64,000 nt of DNA. It comes from Siccibacter colletis. Lineage in GTDB: Bacteria; Pseudomonadota; Gammaproteobacteria; Enterobacterales; Enterobacteriaceae. Below, piece after piece: positions 36,565 through 45,623 of this stretch. The stretch is from positions 124,001-188,000 of the forward strand of contig NZ_JMSQ01000011.1 of NCBI RefSeq assembly GCF_000696575.1, given 5' to 3'. The notes under the pieces were generated by a model. It saw nothing but the letters and a program-made list of their open reading frames with translations. It had not been told where the DNA came from and ran no database searches. How positions within the stretch are numbered: position 1 is the stretch's first letter; each line of letters begins with the position of its first letter. Position numbers and translations under genes: made by a program.

Positions 36565-37473
36565 CTATATGTTTCTGAGCAGTGTTATATTTTTCTGATC
36601 TGATGATGGCGAGAGGCCGAAATGGCGTCCATATTCCCGACTGAATTGCGTATGGCTTTGGTAGCCGACAGCATGTGCTATGGCCGTGATGCTGTCGCCA
36701 GTTGTGGCTAACTTCAACCGTGCCTGCATCAGGCGAAGACGTTTTTGGTACTGGACAGGGCTGAGCGCGGTGATCGCCTGAAAGTGGCGATGAAATGCGG
36801 AAACGCTTAATGCCGCCATGGCGGCCAGCTCTTCTACCCGCACGGTTTGCATATAGTGTTGTTTCAGCCAGTTAATCACCTTATAGATGCGGGCAAGATG
36901 CGATTCCGGCGTGGCAATATCACGCAGCATCCAGCCCTGCGGCCCCTGAAGAACCCGGAACAAAATCTCTCGTTCATACGCGGGTGCTAAAGCAGAAATT
37001 TCCTCTGGCTTGTTGAGCAGTCGCAGCATTCTCAGCCAGGCATCGAGCAATTCGGACGTAACCGGGGCGACAGAAAATCCGGCGTTATAAAGATGCGTTT
37101 TACCTGAACCCGGCATGCCATCCAGTAATTCAGCAATAATATCAGGCTTCGGTGTCAGACTCACCGCAAGATAGGGCGCCCCGGTTTGCTCATCGGCAAA
37201 GACTTTGCCGACGGCGGGCAGATCCACCGACATCACAAAGTAAGTGGCAGGATTGTATTGCCAGGTTTTATCTCCCACCGTCATGCTCTTGGAGCCCGTG
37301 AGTATCAGATTAATCATCGGCTCATAGACAGCAGTAAGCCGATGCTCAGGAATTTCTCCCTGTACCATCGCGACACGCGGTATAGCGGTTTCGGTGATTT
37401 TATTCCCGGCTTTTGAAGCCAACAGGCGCAGTTCAGCTAATTTTTTTTCCATCCTGATTAAATAACACGGCAT
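36565..37473 (-). CDS. AraC-family regulator with AraC_N ligand domain
   Basis: The 302-residue protein has an N-terminal cupin-like domain of the AraC_N type (VMVQG-type strand, TGSKSMTVGDKTW, YFVMSVDLPAVGKV) and two helix-turn-helix motifs near 205-295 (VEELAAMAALSVSAFHRHFQ, ITAIAHAVGYQSHTQFSREY). Such regulators often control an adjacent oxidoreductase; here a divergent SDR gene starts 115 bases away. The start is uncertain: ATG 37473 or ATG 37452, which sits directly behind CAGG. Confidence 0.88.
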   Translation of the reverse strand: MPCYLIRMEKKLAELRLLASKAGNKITETAIPRVAMVQGEIPEHRLTAVYEPMINLILTGSKSMTVGDKTWQYNPATYFVMSVDLPAVGKVFADEQTGAPYLAVSLTPKPDIIAELLDGMPGSGKTHLYNAGFSVAPVTSELLDAWLRMLRLLNKPEEISALAPAYEREILFRVLQGPQGWMLRDIATPESHLARIYKVINWLKQHYMQTVRVEELAAMAALSVSAFHRHFQAITALSPVQYQKRLRLMQARLKLATTGDSITAIAHAVGYQSHTQFSREYGRHFGLSPSSDQKNITLLRNI

Positions 37474-37588
37474 GGGATCGGCAACAAGATTAAAGCAGTA
37501 TTAGGCAAATATCAGAGAGGATTATAGGAGTCAGGGGCCGACGCAATGCGTAACCTTGAATAGGTTATTATTTCTGTCAGGAGTTTTT

Positions 37589-38332
37589 ATGGAGCATGTT
37601 CTGATTACTGGCGGAAGCCGCGGCATTGGGGCCAACACGGCGATTGAGTGTGCGCGTCGTGGATTTGGCGTCATCCTTACCTGGAACATCAAGCCGGAAG
37701 CCGCCAGCCAGGTCGTTGAGCGTATTCAGGCCGACGGCGGGCGCGCATTAGCGTTGCAGTTGAACGTGGAAGAGATCAGCAGTTTTAGTCAATTTCGTTC
37801 AGATCTGGAAAACGCAATGGAATCACACTGGGAAGCCAGAGGGCTTCACGGGCTGGTCAATAATGCAGGATATGGCCTTTATAACCCCATTGAGACAGTC
37901 ACTGAAACGCAGTTCGACAGCTTAATGAACGTGCATCTGAAGGGCCCTTTTTTCCTGACTCAGACGCTGCTGCCACTTTTACAGCAGAGCGCCGCTATTG
38001 TTAATCTCACCAGCGCCACCACCCGCGTGGCTACCGCAGGTGTCGCGCCTTACGCCACCTTCAAGGGAGGCCTGGAGGTATTGACGCGCTATATGGCGAA
38101 AGAGTTTGCCGGGCGGGGGATCCGGGTCAATGCTGTATCGCCAGGTCCGGTTCGCACTGAACTTGGTGGAGGATTAAGTGATGAATTCGCAGCATTGCTC
38201 GCCGGGCAAACCGCACTTGGTCGGGTTGGTGAGCCTGACGACGTTGCCCGTGTCATCGCCGGTTTACTGTCAGCTGACAGTGGCTGGATTAATGCCCAGA
38301 CGATAGAAGTCGCGGGCGGCTATAACATCTGA
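37589..38332 (+). CDS. Short-chain dehydrogenase/reductase
   Basis: The 247-residue SDR has the cofactor loop TGGSRGIGANTAIE, NNAGYG, and catalytic residues Ser in TSATTR, Tyr and Lys in YATFKGG, and VSPGPVRTE. It fits classical 3-oxoacyl-reductase-like SDRs with NADP preference suggested by the early arginine. The start at 37589 follows TCAGGAGTTTTT. It begins a three-gene run with a VOC protein 13 bases later and a saccharopine-reductase-like gene. Confidence 0.85.
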   Translation: MEHVLITGGSRGIGANTAIECARRGFGVILTWNIKPEAASQVVERIQADGGRALALQLNVEEISSFSQFRSDLENAMESHWEARGLHGLVNNAGYGLYNPIETVTETQFDSLMNVHLKGPFFLTQTLLPLLQQSAAIVNLTSATTRVATAGVAPYATFKGGLEVLTRYMAKEFAGRGIRVNAVSPGPVRTELGGGLSDEFAALLAGQTALGRVGEPDDVARVIAGLLSADSGWINAQTIEVAGGYNI

Positions 38333-38345
38333 TTACGGAGCTTTT

Positions 38346-38747
38346 ATGCTGGACCATATCTTTATTACCGTCAGCGATACTGAGCGTTCAATCGCCTTTT
38401 ATGAACGCGTGCTCCCCCTTCTCGGTATCATCAATCGCCACGATTATGACGGCAGCGATGGCCCATCAGGCCATCCCGATCTCAAAGGGTTTGGCGCCAA
38501 TGGCCGTGTATTTTTCTGGCTCCGGCCAGGCACGCCTTATCCGGATGCCGTTCATGTCGGGTTTGTGGCAGATTCCGAAGCCATGGTTAACCAGGCGTAT
38601 GCTGAAGCAATGGCGGCAGGCGCAACCGAAATCCACCCGCCAGGGGCTCAACTACATTATGACCCGCGCTATTACGCCGCTCAGGTCAGAGATCCGGATG
38701 GATACAGTCTGGAGTTTGTCTATAAAAGCTGGCAGCACGGGCGCTGA
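38346..38747 (+). CDS. VOC-fold (glyoxalase-like) protein
   Basis: The 133-residue protein starts MLDHIFITVSDTERSIAFYE and ends with YYAAQVRDPDGYSLEFVY, the two halves of a vicinal oxygen chelate fold with metal-ligand-like His4 and Glu near the end. It lies directly behind the SDR gene and is a paralogue of the VOC protein at 42640. Substrate unknown; aldehyde or electrophile detoxification is a guess from context. Confidence 0.82.
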   Translation: MLDHIFITVSDTERSIAFYERVLPLLGIINRHDYDGSDGPSGHPDLKGFGANGRVFFWLRPGTPYPDAVHVGFVADSEAMVNQAYAEAMAAGATEIHPPGAQLHYDPRYYAAQVRDPDGYSLEFVYKSWQHGR

Positions 38748-38787
38748 AAACACGCCCTTAATTCCTTATTAAAGATGCTATATCGTT

Positions 38788-39783
38788 ATGAAAAAACTCA
38801 TGATTTACGGTGCGACAGGCTATACCGGAGCGATGATTGCACGTCACGCGCAGGAAGCTGGTCTGACAATAATAATTGCCGGGCGCGATCGGGAAAAACT
38901 GGCAGCGATGGCATCAGAACTGAAGGTCGCTTTCCGGGCTTTCAGTCTGAATGATCCTGACACCATTGATGGTGCTCTGGAGGATATTGACGTACTCATA
39001 AATTGCGCCGGTCCGTTTATGCATACCGCAAGGCCGCTAATGAGTGCGGCAATCCGTCAGAAGGTCCATTACCTTGATGTGGCCGCTGAACTGGACAGTT
39101 ACCAGCTTGCTGAAATCTTCGATGACGCCGCCGTTGCAGCAGGTGTGATGTTGCTGCCTGGCTGCGGCGGAAGCGTGGCAATGCTGGGATGTCTGGCAGC
39201 TCATGCTGCCGGGGAGATCAAAAATCCGGTTCGTATCTCGCTGGCACTGCATGTCACCGGAGCGATGTCTCGCGGTTCGGCGGTGAGTGCCAGTGAGAAT
39301 TTATCCACCGAATGTCTGCTGCGCCGTAGCGGCCAGTTGATGCAGCGCGAGTCAACTGAGTTGCAAAACTTTGATTTTGGCAAAGGGCCGCAAGCCTGTT
39401 TTCCCGTAACGCTTCCCGATGTCATTACTATCTGGAAAGCAACGGCGATACCTGATATCGAGACTTTTGTATATGTTTCCGGCGATGGGTTTCCGCAGGG
39501 CGATTTGGCTGATCTGCCCGATGGCCCGACAGCTCAGGAGCGTGAAGCCAGCCGTTATCAGGCGGTTGCGGAAGTAGAAAATGCCGATGGCGATACCCTG
39601 CGCATGTTGCTGGATACGGTGAATGGATACAGCTTTACCGCGCTGGCGGCAGCTGAAGCCGGACGCAGAGTGCTGGCGGGAGAATACCTTCCAGGCTTCC
39701 AGACCCCGGCGGCATTATTCGGCAAACAGTTCGCCGAAACCATCGCCGATACCCGGATTACGTTATCTGACAATTCGCGTTGA
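38788..39783 (+). CDS. Saccharopine-dehydrogenase-like NAD(P) oxidoreductase
   Basis: The 331-residue protein has the Rossmann start MIYGATGYTGAMIARHAQEAG, GRDREKLAAMA, and NCAGPFMHTARPLM, the pattern of the saccharopine reductase-like group, including trans-acting enoyl reductases. It follows the VOC gene by 40 bases and likely shares its promoter. Substrate unknown. Confidence 0.82.
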   Translation: MKKLMIYGATGYTGAMIARHAQEAGLTIIIAGRDREKLAAMASELKVAFRAFSLNDPDTIDGALEDIDVLINCAGPFMHTARPLMSAAIRQKVHYLDVAAELDSYQLAEIFDDAAVAAGVMLLPGCGGSVAMLGCLAAHAAGEIKNPVRISLALHVTGAMSRGSAVSASENLSTECLLRRSGQLMQRESTELQNFDFGKGPQACFPVTLPDVITIWKATAIPDIETFVYVSGDGFPQGDLADLPDGPTAQEREASRYQAVAEVENADGDTLRMLLDTVNGYSFTALAAAEAGRRVLAGEYLPGFQTPAALFGKQFAETIADTRITLSDNSR

Positions 39784-39834
39784 ATAAAAATAATAAGCTC
39801 CACCCGCTGACAGGAGAGAGCTTACGAATATTCC

Positions 39835-40575
39835 TTACCAGGGTTGTTGGCCTTGCGGGCCAAAGAATTTTCCCGTTGGGCCATCGGCTTCAGCCAGCGC
39901 CATTCTGATCGCCGGCATCGCACCCTCTTCCGGCGTGAGATCGCCGGTATTGCCATTGAGATCGGTTTTCACGTGGCCCGGTTCGACCACATTCACCTTA
40001 ATGCCCTGCGCCGCTAACTCCTTAGCAAAACACACCGTAACCGCACTAAGCGCCACTTTAGAGGCGCTGTAACTGAGCAGATTTACGCTTGAATAGATTG
40101 ATGATTCATCCGTAATCAACGCCAGCGATCCCACACCGCTACCCAGCATAACCACCCTGGCCTGTTTTGCCGCCCGAAGCAGCGGAAGAAATGCCTGGGT
40201 TACCCGTACCGGGCCGAACAGGTTAACGTCAAACGTAGCTTTCATGTCTGATAAGCGTGTCTGAGTCGGTGTAGCTGAGACATCAAGTAGCACGCCTGCG
40301 TTGTTGATCAGTACATCCAGCCGGTCGGTGGCCGTAGATAAAGCGGCCGCTGCCTGCTGTACGCTCACGTCGTCTGCCACATCCATCATCAGCAACTGAA
40401 CAGAGAGCCCTTCCGCCTGTAATTGCTTAACGGCTTCTTCGCCGCGCAACTGATCACGAGCAGTGATCCAGACATGAAATCCCCGTTGCGCCAGCCCTTT
40501 TGCGATAGCAAGGCCAATACCTTTATTTTCTCCTGTGACCAGTGCCGTGCGGTTACCCGATGTGTTCACCGTCAT
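39835..40575 (-). CDS. SDR, carbonyl-reductase-like
   Basis: The 246-residue SDR shows ALVTGENKGIGLAIAKGLAQR, NNAGVLLD, Ser in LGSGVGS, Tyr/Lys in YSASKVAL and VEPGHVKTDLNG. GENKGIG is typical of carbonyl-reductase-like SDRs. I chose ATG 40575 (MTVNTSGN), which overlaps the stop of the upstream SnoaL-like gene by four bases and has GAGGCG before it. Confidence 0.85.
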   Translation of the reverse strand: MTVNTSGNRTALVTGENKGIGLAIAKGLAQRGFHVWITARDQLRGEEAVKQLQAEGLSVQLLMMDVADDVSVQQAAAALSTATDRLDVLINNAGVLLDVSATPTQTRLSDMKATFDVNLFGPVRVTQAFLPLLRAAKQARVVMLGSGVGSLALITDESSIYSSVNLLSYSASKVALSAVTVCFAKELAAQGIKVNVVEPGHVKTDLNGNTGDLTPEEGAMPAIRMALAEADGPTGKFFGPQGQQPW

Positions 40576-41054
40576 AGGTTCGCCTCTGCATTCGTGCCGC
40601 TGACATGAAAACGCAGATCCCCGATCAGATGAGGTACGACGGTACGATGTACAAACTGCCATTCACCGTCAATCAGTGCAAAGCGGTCTTTGTAATGGCC
40701 CGTGCATATCGCTTGCAGGGGGAAGCCTGGCAGCTCCTGATGAACGGTAAAATAACTGCTCGTTGTAGCCTCACCGTTGAACGGATTCCCTTCAATAATA
40801 ATATTGCTGACGGCATGCCAGGTGCGAGGCGTGCCGTCCTGGTGGCGCTGAATACCTGAGGTCAGAAATTTTTCAATCTCATCCCTGCCGGTGACCTGAT
40901 GACCAGGCGCTTCCAGCGTGGCATAACGTAACAGTTCTGCGACTTGCTCAAATTTCCCACTGTCGAGCAGCAAAGGATAAGAGTTGATGAGACGGGTAAT
41001 GTCGCGTTCAGCCTGTAGTATACGGACCAGCTCTGTTTCATTTTGCGAATGCAT
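40572..41054 (-). CDS. SnoaL/NTF2-like protein
   Basis: The 160-residue protein has the SnoaL-like layout: an N-terminal helix pair (ERDITRLINSYPLLLDSGKFEQVAELL), TGRDEIEKFLTSGI, and beta strands with HAVSNIII and GHYKDRFALIDGEWQFVHR. Members are small cone-shaped isomerases or hydratases or binding proteins. It is translationally coupled to the SDR that follows. Substrate unknown. Confidence 0.8.
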   Translation of the reverse strand: MHSQNETELVRILQAERDITRLINSYPLLLDSGKFEQVAELLRYATLEAPGHQVTGRDEIEKFLTSGIQRHQDGTPRTWHAVSNIIIEGNPFNGEATTSSYFTVHQELPGFPLQAICTGHYKDRFALIDGEWQFVHRTVVPHLIGDLRFHVSGTNAEANL

Positions 41055-41142
41055 AACAGCGTTTCCTGTTGTTTAACGGAGAAATATAGGGATGGCAACA
41101 GGAGTCCTGTGCTCCCGTACCAACGAAGTAATATCTGGCCTG

Positions 41143-41889
41143 TCAGGTCTGGGATGCGCCACCATCGGCGAACAGCTCAATACCGTTCACATATCCCGAC
41201 TCATCACCGGCCAGGAATGCTACAGCAGCAGCAATTTCTTCAGGTTCGCCAATACGGCCCAGAGGGCTTTTTGCGGTGAGGAAGGAGAGCCCTTCCTCAG
41301 CCTTATCGCCAAAAGCGGTCCGCAAAGAGGCGGTATTGGTCGGCCCCGGACTGACAATATTGAGGCGAATACCCGAGCCATGCAGTTCGGCCACCCAGCT
41401 CCTGACCATATTTCGCACTGCGGCTTTGGTTGCGCCGTAGATACTCATTGCCGGGCCGGGATCAATCGAAGCGGTAGAACCGATAATGACCACACTGGAG
41501 CCGTGTCGAAGCAAAGGCAGGGCTTGCTGAATGGTCAGCACCACACCTTTCACATTGGTCGCAAACTGCTCATCAATTTGCTGTTCTGTTATCTGGCCGA
41601 GAGGCGCATGAACACCGCCACCGGCATTGGCCACCAGGATATCGATATGCCCGGTTTCTGTTTTTATCTGCTGGTAGAGATCATCAAGACTCGCCCTGCG
41701 GCTGACGTCCGTCACCATTCCACTCGCGTTATCGCCCAGCGCTATCACCGCCTGATTCAATTTTCCTGCATTTCTGCCGGTGATCACCACGTTTGCACCG
41801 TCATTAATCAGGCGTTTTGCTATAGCCAGACCGATACCGCTGCTGCCACCGGTAACCACAGCGACTTTGTCCTTGAGCAGCTTATTCAT
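41143..41889 (-). CDS. SDR under TetR control
   Basis: The 248-residue SDR has VAVVTGGSSGIGLAIAKRL, ANAGGG, Ser in IGSTAS, Tyr/Lys in YGATKAAV and VSPGPTNT. The start at 41889 follows AAGGGGTGTGTAC. It is divergent from a TetR gene across two copies of a palindrome, so that regulator most likely controls it. It ends 89 bases before the SnoaL-like gene, possibly one transcript. Confidence 0.87.
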   Translation of the reverse strand: MNKLLKDKVAVVTGGSSGIGLAIAKRLINDGANVVITGRNAGKLNQAVIALGDNASGMVTDVSRRASLDDLYQQIKTETGHIDILVANAGGGVHAPLGQITEQQIDEQFATNVKGVVLTIQQALPLLRHGSSVVIIGSTASIDPGPAMSIYGATKAAVRNMVRSWVAELHGSGIRLNIVSPGPTNTASLRTAFGDKAEEGLSFLTAKSPLGRIGEPEEIAAAVAFLAGDESGYVNGIELFADGGASQT

Positions 41890-41911
41890 GTACACACCCC
41901 TTATTTTATTG

Positions 41912-41969
41912 TAGTGGTCACTATAAGTAAGGGTAATTAATTTGTCACGATAAAATATAGCGATCACTA
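41912..41969. promoter_or_regulatory. Two TetR-type operators
   Basis: TAGTGGTCACTA (41912-41923, perfect palindrome) and TAGCGATCACTA (41958-41969, one mismatch pair) lie 46 bases apart between the divergent SDR and TetR genes, flanking both promoters. Confidence 0.75.
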
Positions 41970-42001
41970 TACACATGACGTAAAATAGTCATCAGGATTT
42001 A

Positions 42002-42628
42002 ATGACACGCCAGAGTTATAAGCATATGAGTAAGGCACAAGATAATGTCAGAACGCGCAGGCCAGCCTTTGACCGTGAGGCGGGAATTGAGATTGCTCAG
42101 GCCCTGTTTCATCAGCGAGGTTATGACGCAGTAGGGATCTTGGAGCTGACAAAGGCATTGAATATCAATCCGCCCAGTCTTTACGCTGCCTATGGCAGCA
42201 AAGCGGGTCTGTTTGGTCGCTGCCTTGCCCGCTATGTTGATGAAGGTAATCTGCCTGCTGATAGAATCCTTACCCCCGGACGCCCTCTTGCCGAAGCGAT
42301 TGAGGAATTATTTATCACAGCAGCACGGCTATATGTGAAATCATCCCTGCGACGCGGCTGCCTGGCCGCCGAGGGGATGCGTGCAAATGATAAACAGGCG
42401 CGGGAACTGGCGAACCAGTACACAAAACCAGGAATGCAGTTTATAGAGGATTACATTCGTCAGTCAGAACCTGAAAGAGCGAAAGAACTGGGCGATTTCG
42501 TCGTCACAACCTTACGCGGGTTTTCAGCTGCGGCTGTAACGGGCTTATCGCGTCCCCGTCTTTTGAAAGTGGCGCGTATGAACGGGCAGGCTTTTGCTGC
42601 ATTACTGAGTCTGAAGCCTGACATATAA
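42002..42628 (+). CDS. TetR-family regulator
   Basis: The 208-residue protein has a TetR DNA-binding domain near residues 25-70 (EIAQALFHQRGYDAVGILEL, LNINPPSLYAAYGSKAGLF) and a helical ligand domain with a conserved RRGCLAAEGM block seen in the AcrR-like repressors of reductase genes. CAGGATTTA precedes the ATG. The VOC gene follows 11 bases later in the same direction. Confidence 0.87.
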   Translation: MTRQSYKHMSKAQDNVRTRRPAFDREAGIEIAQALFHQRGYDAVGILELTKALNINPPSLYAAYGSKAGLFGRCLARYVDEGNLPADRILTPGRPLAEAIEELFITAARLYVKSSLRRGCLAAEGMRANDKQARELANQYTKPGMQFIEDYIRQSEPERAKELGDFVVTTLRGFSAAAVTGLSRPRLLKVARMNGQAFAALLSLKPDI

Positions 42629-42639
42629 CGGGAGCTTTT

Positions 42640-43062
42640 ATGTCTGTCATCGACCATCTTGAGATTTCAGTGAAAAATGCGCGTTTATCACTGCGCTTCT
42701 ATCAGCAGGCACTTGAGCCATTAGGCTTCGGACTGGTTATCACTCAGGATCCAGCCAAAACACGCACCGGCGGTTTTCGTTATGGACTTGGGCCGCAGGG
42801 CTATCCCCGGTTGTGGCTGCATGACAACGATGCAACTGGCGCGCCGCTGCATCTGGCTTTTTCTACTGATGAGCGCAGCGTAGTAGATGACTTCTGGAAA
42901 AAGGCTATTCAGGCGGGTGGAAAAGATAACGGAGCACCGGGAGTTCGTAAGCAATATCATTCACAATACTATGCTGCGTATGTCTTTGATCCTGATGGCA
43001 ACAGTCTGGAAGTCGTCTGTCAGCGAAGCACGTCAGATAATCAGATATGCGTATTATCTTAA
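42640..43062 (+). CDS. VOC-fold (glyoxalase-like) protein
   Basis: The 140-residue protein MSVIDHLEISVKNARLSLRFY... has a second half ending YYAAYVFDPDGNSLEVVCQR. It shares YYAA-V-DPDG-SLE with the VOC protein at 38346, so the two are related copies. It is co-transcribed with the TetR gene. The end marks the limit of the metabolic cargo block. Bases 43063-43327 carry nothing that I can name. Confidence 0.82.
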   Translation: MSVIDHLEISVKNARLSLRFYQQALEPLGFGLVITQDPAKTRTGGFRYGLGPQGYPRLWLHDNDATGAPLHLAFSTDERSVVDDFWKKAIQAGGKDNGAPGVRKQYHSQYYAAYVFDPDGNSLEVVCQRSTSDNQICVLS

Positions 43063-43327
43063 GCAGACGCTTAATTTCAGCGTGAATTACAATCGTAAAT
43101 TTTTTATCTGGATTAGCAGGCTTAGTGGTTAGGCATTTCCGTTGCTTAACGCCACGATGTTCCGCTCCTCGCTCACAGCGGACCTTCAATCCAGTAAGTA
43201 TGTCCGCTTCGTGCTGTGAGTCCAGCGATTATTGCAAGAATCAAAATACGCTAACCAACTGGGATCGGGGTACGTCGGCAATCGAAGCTGCAGGCAGGTA
43301 GCTCCTGCAGCCAGTATTGTTAACATT

Positions 43328-43516
43328 TTAACAGCAGCACTCTGCTTCTTTTTCACTACATTCTTCACAAACTCTGCAAGAGCAGAAGTCCTCAAGTTTA
43401 TTGCACTGGCTACATTTTTTGCAGGTGCAGTCCGACTCTTTCTCGTCACAGTTCTCACAAGTTCCACAGGTGCATGCACTCATCATGTGTGCACACTTAT
43501 CACAAATTTTATCCAT
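43328..43516 (-). CDS. Cysteine-repeat protein, metallothionein-like
   Basis: This 62-residue protein holds 17 cysteines and no aromatic residue except one Phe. Three repeats of the form CxCxxCxxC plus 5-7 polar, acidic residues follow each other (CTCGTCENC, CTCKKCSQC, CSCRVCEEC) and it ends in CCC. This is the composition of a metallothionein that binds several d10 metal ions in thiolate clusters, but I do not recognise a named family. TTGAGAGAAACT precedes the ATG. It stands alone between the oxidoreductase block and yfjT. Confidence 0.65.
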   Translation of the reverse strand: MDKICDKCAHMMSACTCGTCENCDEKESDCTCKKCSQCNKLEDFCSCRVCEECSEKEAECCC

Positions 43517-43713
43517 AGTTTCTCTCAACCGCTAAATAAACAATCTCAACATAACACGTGATTATTTTATCATTGCTATATAGTTAACTAAAACTGGCCA
43601 CTGTGATCGTCATTCGGAAGTGCCTGGACTAATCGGTGGAAATAAAAAGGAAAAAATAAACCCTGACTGCTCCTGGCAGTCAGGTATGTTGTTATGGATG
43701 GAAAGCACAACTG

Positions 43714-44181
43714 TCACTCGTTAGTGCAGTCTGCTAATGTTGGCAATGCCTTCGTAGCGTTCGTCAGGTCAACGCTGAAGGTCCCCGCTTTGCGGTCATT
43801 AACGTAGACGTCGAACTGACTGGCCTTACGGATATCCATGATGAAACTAAACCAGGCATTATCCCCGTTACGCCAGCCAAGGGTCGAGGGAATGGCATAT
43901 TGCTCATGGTCCATCACCACTGTGATGTCGGTACTGTCATCATGCGAGCTGATCGTTTTATCCCCTGCGAGGGTCAGAAAAACCGAGTGCTGGTAAATAC
44001 CGTTCTGGTCCGGATTTTCCGTACAGTTGATGGTAAACATTTTCCCACTTGCATCCGTCACGCTGTATTCAGTATTGCCCTGGCCATAACCCTGCTGCCA
44101 TAGTCCGGGAACCGCTGAGGCATTAAAGCTGGTAAGCAGCACGCCTGAGAGCACATACCGGCTTAGTGAACGTACTTTCAT
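43714..44181 (-). CDS. yfjT: Secreted IrmA/YfjT-family protein
   Basis: The 155-residue protein starts with a signal peptide (LSRYVLSGVLLTSFNASA, cleavage before VPGLWQQGYGQG) and then a beta-rich domain with WQQGYGQGNTEYSVTD, YAIPSTLGWRNGDNAWFSF and FDVYVNDRKAG and two cysteines. It matches the YfjT position in CP4-57 and the IrmA group, small dimeric proteins with an FNIII-like fold. In uropathogenic E. coli IrmA binds interleukin receptors; that role is not shown for this protein. Confidence 0.75.
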   Translation of the reverse strand: MKVRSLSRYVLSGVLLTSFNASAVPGLWQQGYGQGNTEYSVTDASGKMFTINCTENPDQNGIYQHSVFLTLAGDKTISSHDDSTDITVVMDHEQYAIPSTLGWRNGDNAWFSFIMDIRKASQFDVYVNDRKAGTFSVDLTNATKALPTLADCTNE

Positions 44182-44204
44182 TTCCGTCTCCTTTGTCTTT
44201 GTAT

Positions 44205-44645
44205 TTATTCCCGGTTATCAGGATTTGAGGGTATCAGCAGCCGTCCCATCAGTTTGCCGTCATGAGAATATTCAAGGAAACGCTCCCGGGTGCGCGGGTC
44301 AGTTTTCTCGTGGTATTCCAGGCTGATGTTGTCGGCAATACACAGCGCGTTCATCAGCGGCTGGACGGTTTTTTCCTCCATATCCACGAGGTAGTAGTAA
44401 CTGCCACCCTCGCAACCATCGGGCGACTGGCGGGTACGTAAGACCTGCAGAGTGGGGCCAGAATGAGCAATCTGCGACCACTCTTCCCTGACATCATCCT
44501 GACGGCTCACCACATCGCTGAAGCGCGGAGGCGTGAGGTCCTTAAATTTACTGATAGCTTTGAGGTCATCACCCCTGTCATCGCAGGCGCTCAGAAACAG
44601 AGTGGCGGCAACCAGCGCCAGCAGAGGTTGTGTTTTACGTTTCAT
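44205..44645 (-). CDS. yfjS: Lipoprotein YfjS-like
   Basis: The 146-residue protein has a lipoprotein signal: KRKTQPLLALVAATLFLSAC with lipobox LSAC, then an acidic start (CDDRGDD) that favours inner-membrane retention (Asp at +2). The rest has blocks DVREEWSQIAHSGPTLQVLRTRQSPDGC and YLVDMEEKTVQPLMNALCIAD. It lies in the CP4-57 order between ypjK and yfjT. Function unknown. Confidence 0.85.
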   Translation of the reverse strand: MKRKTQPLLALVAATLFLSACDDRGDDLKAISKFKDLTPPRFSDVVSRQDDVREEWSQIAHSGPTLQVLRTRQSPDGCEGGSYYYLVDMEEKTVQPLMNALCIADNISLEYHEKTDPRTRERFLEYSHDGKLMGRLLIPSNPDNRE

Positions 44646-44881
44646 TATTTTTTTCCTGAAATCAGACGAACCACTTTGGAAAAGACATAAATCCCTACAA
44701 AAATACCCACCGGCACGCCGACGAACGGCGTCAGCGCGACACTGGCAGCACCGGCTACGCCACCTCCCGTCAGTAGTGCGGCAACGGTGGCAAGTGTCAG
44801 CGCCGTGAGGCTGTCGGACACTCCGGTTTTGTTCAGAATGATGACGATGATAACAATGGCGATAATGGCAATAACGGGCAC
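44645..44881 (-). CDS. ypjK: Small membrane protein YpjK-like
   Basis: I place the start at GTG 44881 because GGGAGGAACCCA stands right before it; the resulting 78-residue protein begins with a hydrophobic helix (VIAIIAIVIIVIILNKTGV) and has two more membrane segments before a basic end LISGKK. The stop overlaps the yfjS start. The position matches ypjK of CP4-57. Function unknown. Confidence 0.75.
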   Translation of the reverse strand: MPVIAIIAIVIIVIILNKTGVSDSLTALTLATVAALLTGGGVAGAASVALTPFVGVPVGIFVGIYVFSKVVRLISGKK

Positions 44882-44921
44882 TGGGTTCCTCCCTGTTGCC
44901 GGGTTGATAACAACGCCTGCG

Positions 44922-45623
44922 CTATTCCGGTGGGCTGTCAGCCGGAACAAACGTAAGCAGTGACTGCTGGATAAAGCGAAAATGGGGTAAGGCCTGAATG
45001 AAGACCGGGTCTTCAGTCAGACGGCACAGACAGTCATTGCGGCGAAAAGTCTCCTGCAAAGGCTGAATCAGATGGATTTCATCAAGTGTGAATACGGCGA
45101 TATGCCCTTCGTGTTCAGCCACCAGATACCAGGTCTGCTGGTGGATGAGTAACCGGCAGGGAGCCAGGCGCTCACAGCGTCGCCCCTCCGCAATCAGCGT
45201 CACCCGCCTGCGCCCGGTAATGGCCTGAATCAGTCTCCAGAAAGACAATGCTCCTGAAGGCGAAGGAACCGGATTGGCTGGTGCTATCACGCAGGGAGAC
45301 TCATCGCACATCAGCAGTGCATTCACCAGACGGCGGTCAAGGCCGGGAAAAAGCCCGGCCAGCCCGCTGCGGTGGGCAAAGATAAGCACGTCGGGCACCA
45401 TCTGCATCTCACTGCCAGCAGTGCGTAAGCGGCAGTATCCGGACTGATACTCCAGGTCCAGATACATCAGTCGTTCACGAAAATCACGCCGCAACGTGCG
45501 CATTGACACGCCAAACTCAGCCGCCAGTTTGCGCACGCTCAACGTTTCACCCGCAACCAGACGGCTGATTATCAGTGACAGCCTGACAGCCAGCCGGTCA
45601 TGGCGGCGTTCTGCCTGTGTCAT
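44922..45623 (-). CDS. yfjR: WYL-domain regulator YfjR-like
   Basis: The 233-residue protein has an N-terminal DeoR-type helix-turn-helix ([21 protein letters not shown]) and a WYL ligand domain ([20 protein letters not shown]) near residues 160-200. WYL regulators often control defence or island genes. It lies between yfjQ and ypjK as in CP4-57 and may govern the downstream ypjK-yfjS-yfjT run. Confidence 0.88.
   Translation of the reverse strand: MTQAERRHDRLAVRLSLIISRLVAGETLSVRKLAAEFGVSMRTLRRDFRERLMYLDLEYQSGYCRLRTAGSEMQMVPDVLIFAHRSGLAGLFPGLDRRLVNALLMCDESPCVIAPANPVPSPSGALSFWRLIQAITGRRRVTLIAEGRRCERLAPCRLLIHQQTWYLVAEHEGHIAVFTLDEIHLIQPLQETFRRNDCLCRLTEDPVFIQALPHFRFIQQSLLTFVPADSPPE

Noticed and set aside
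43160-43225. Imperfect inverted repeat CTCACAGCGGA...TCCGCTTCGTGCTGTGAG as an insertion-sequence end
   Set aside because: No transposase or matching second end is present in the area.
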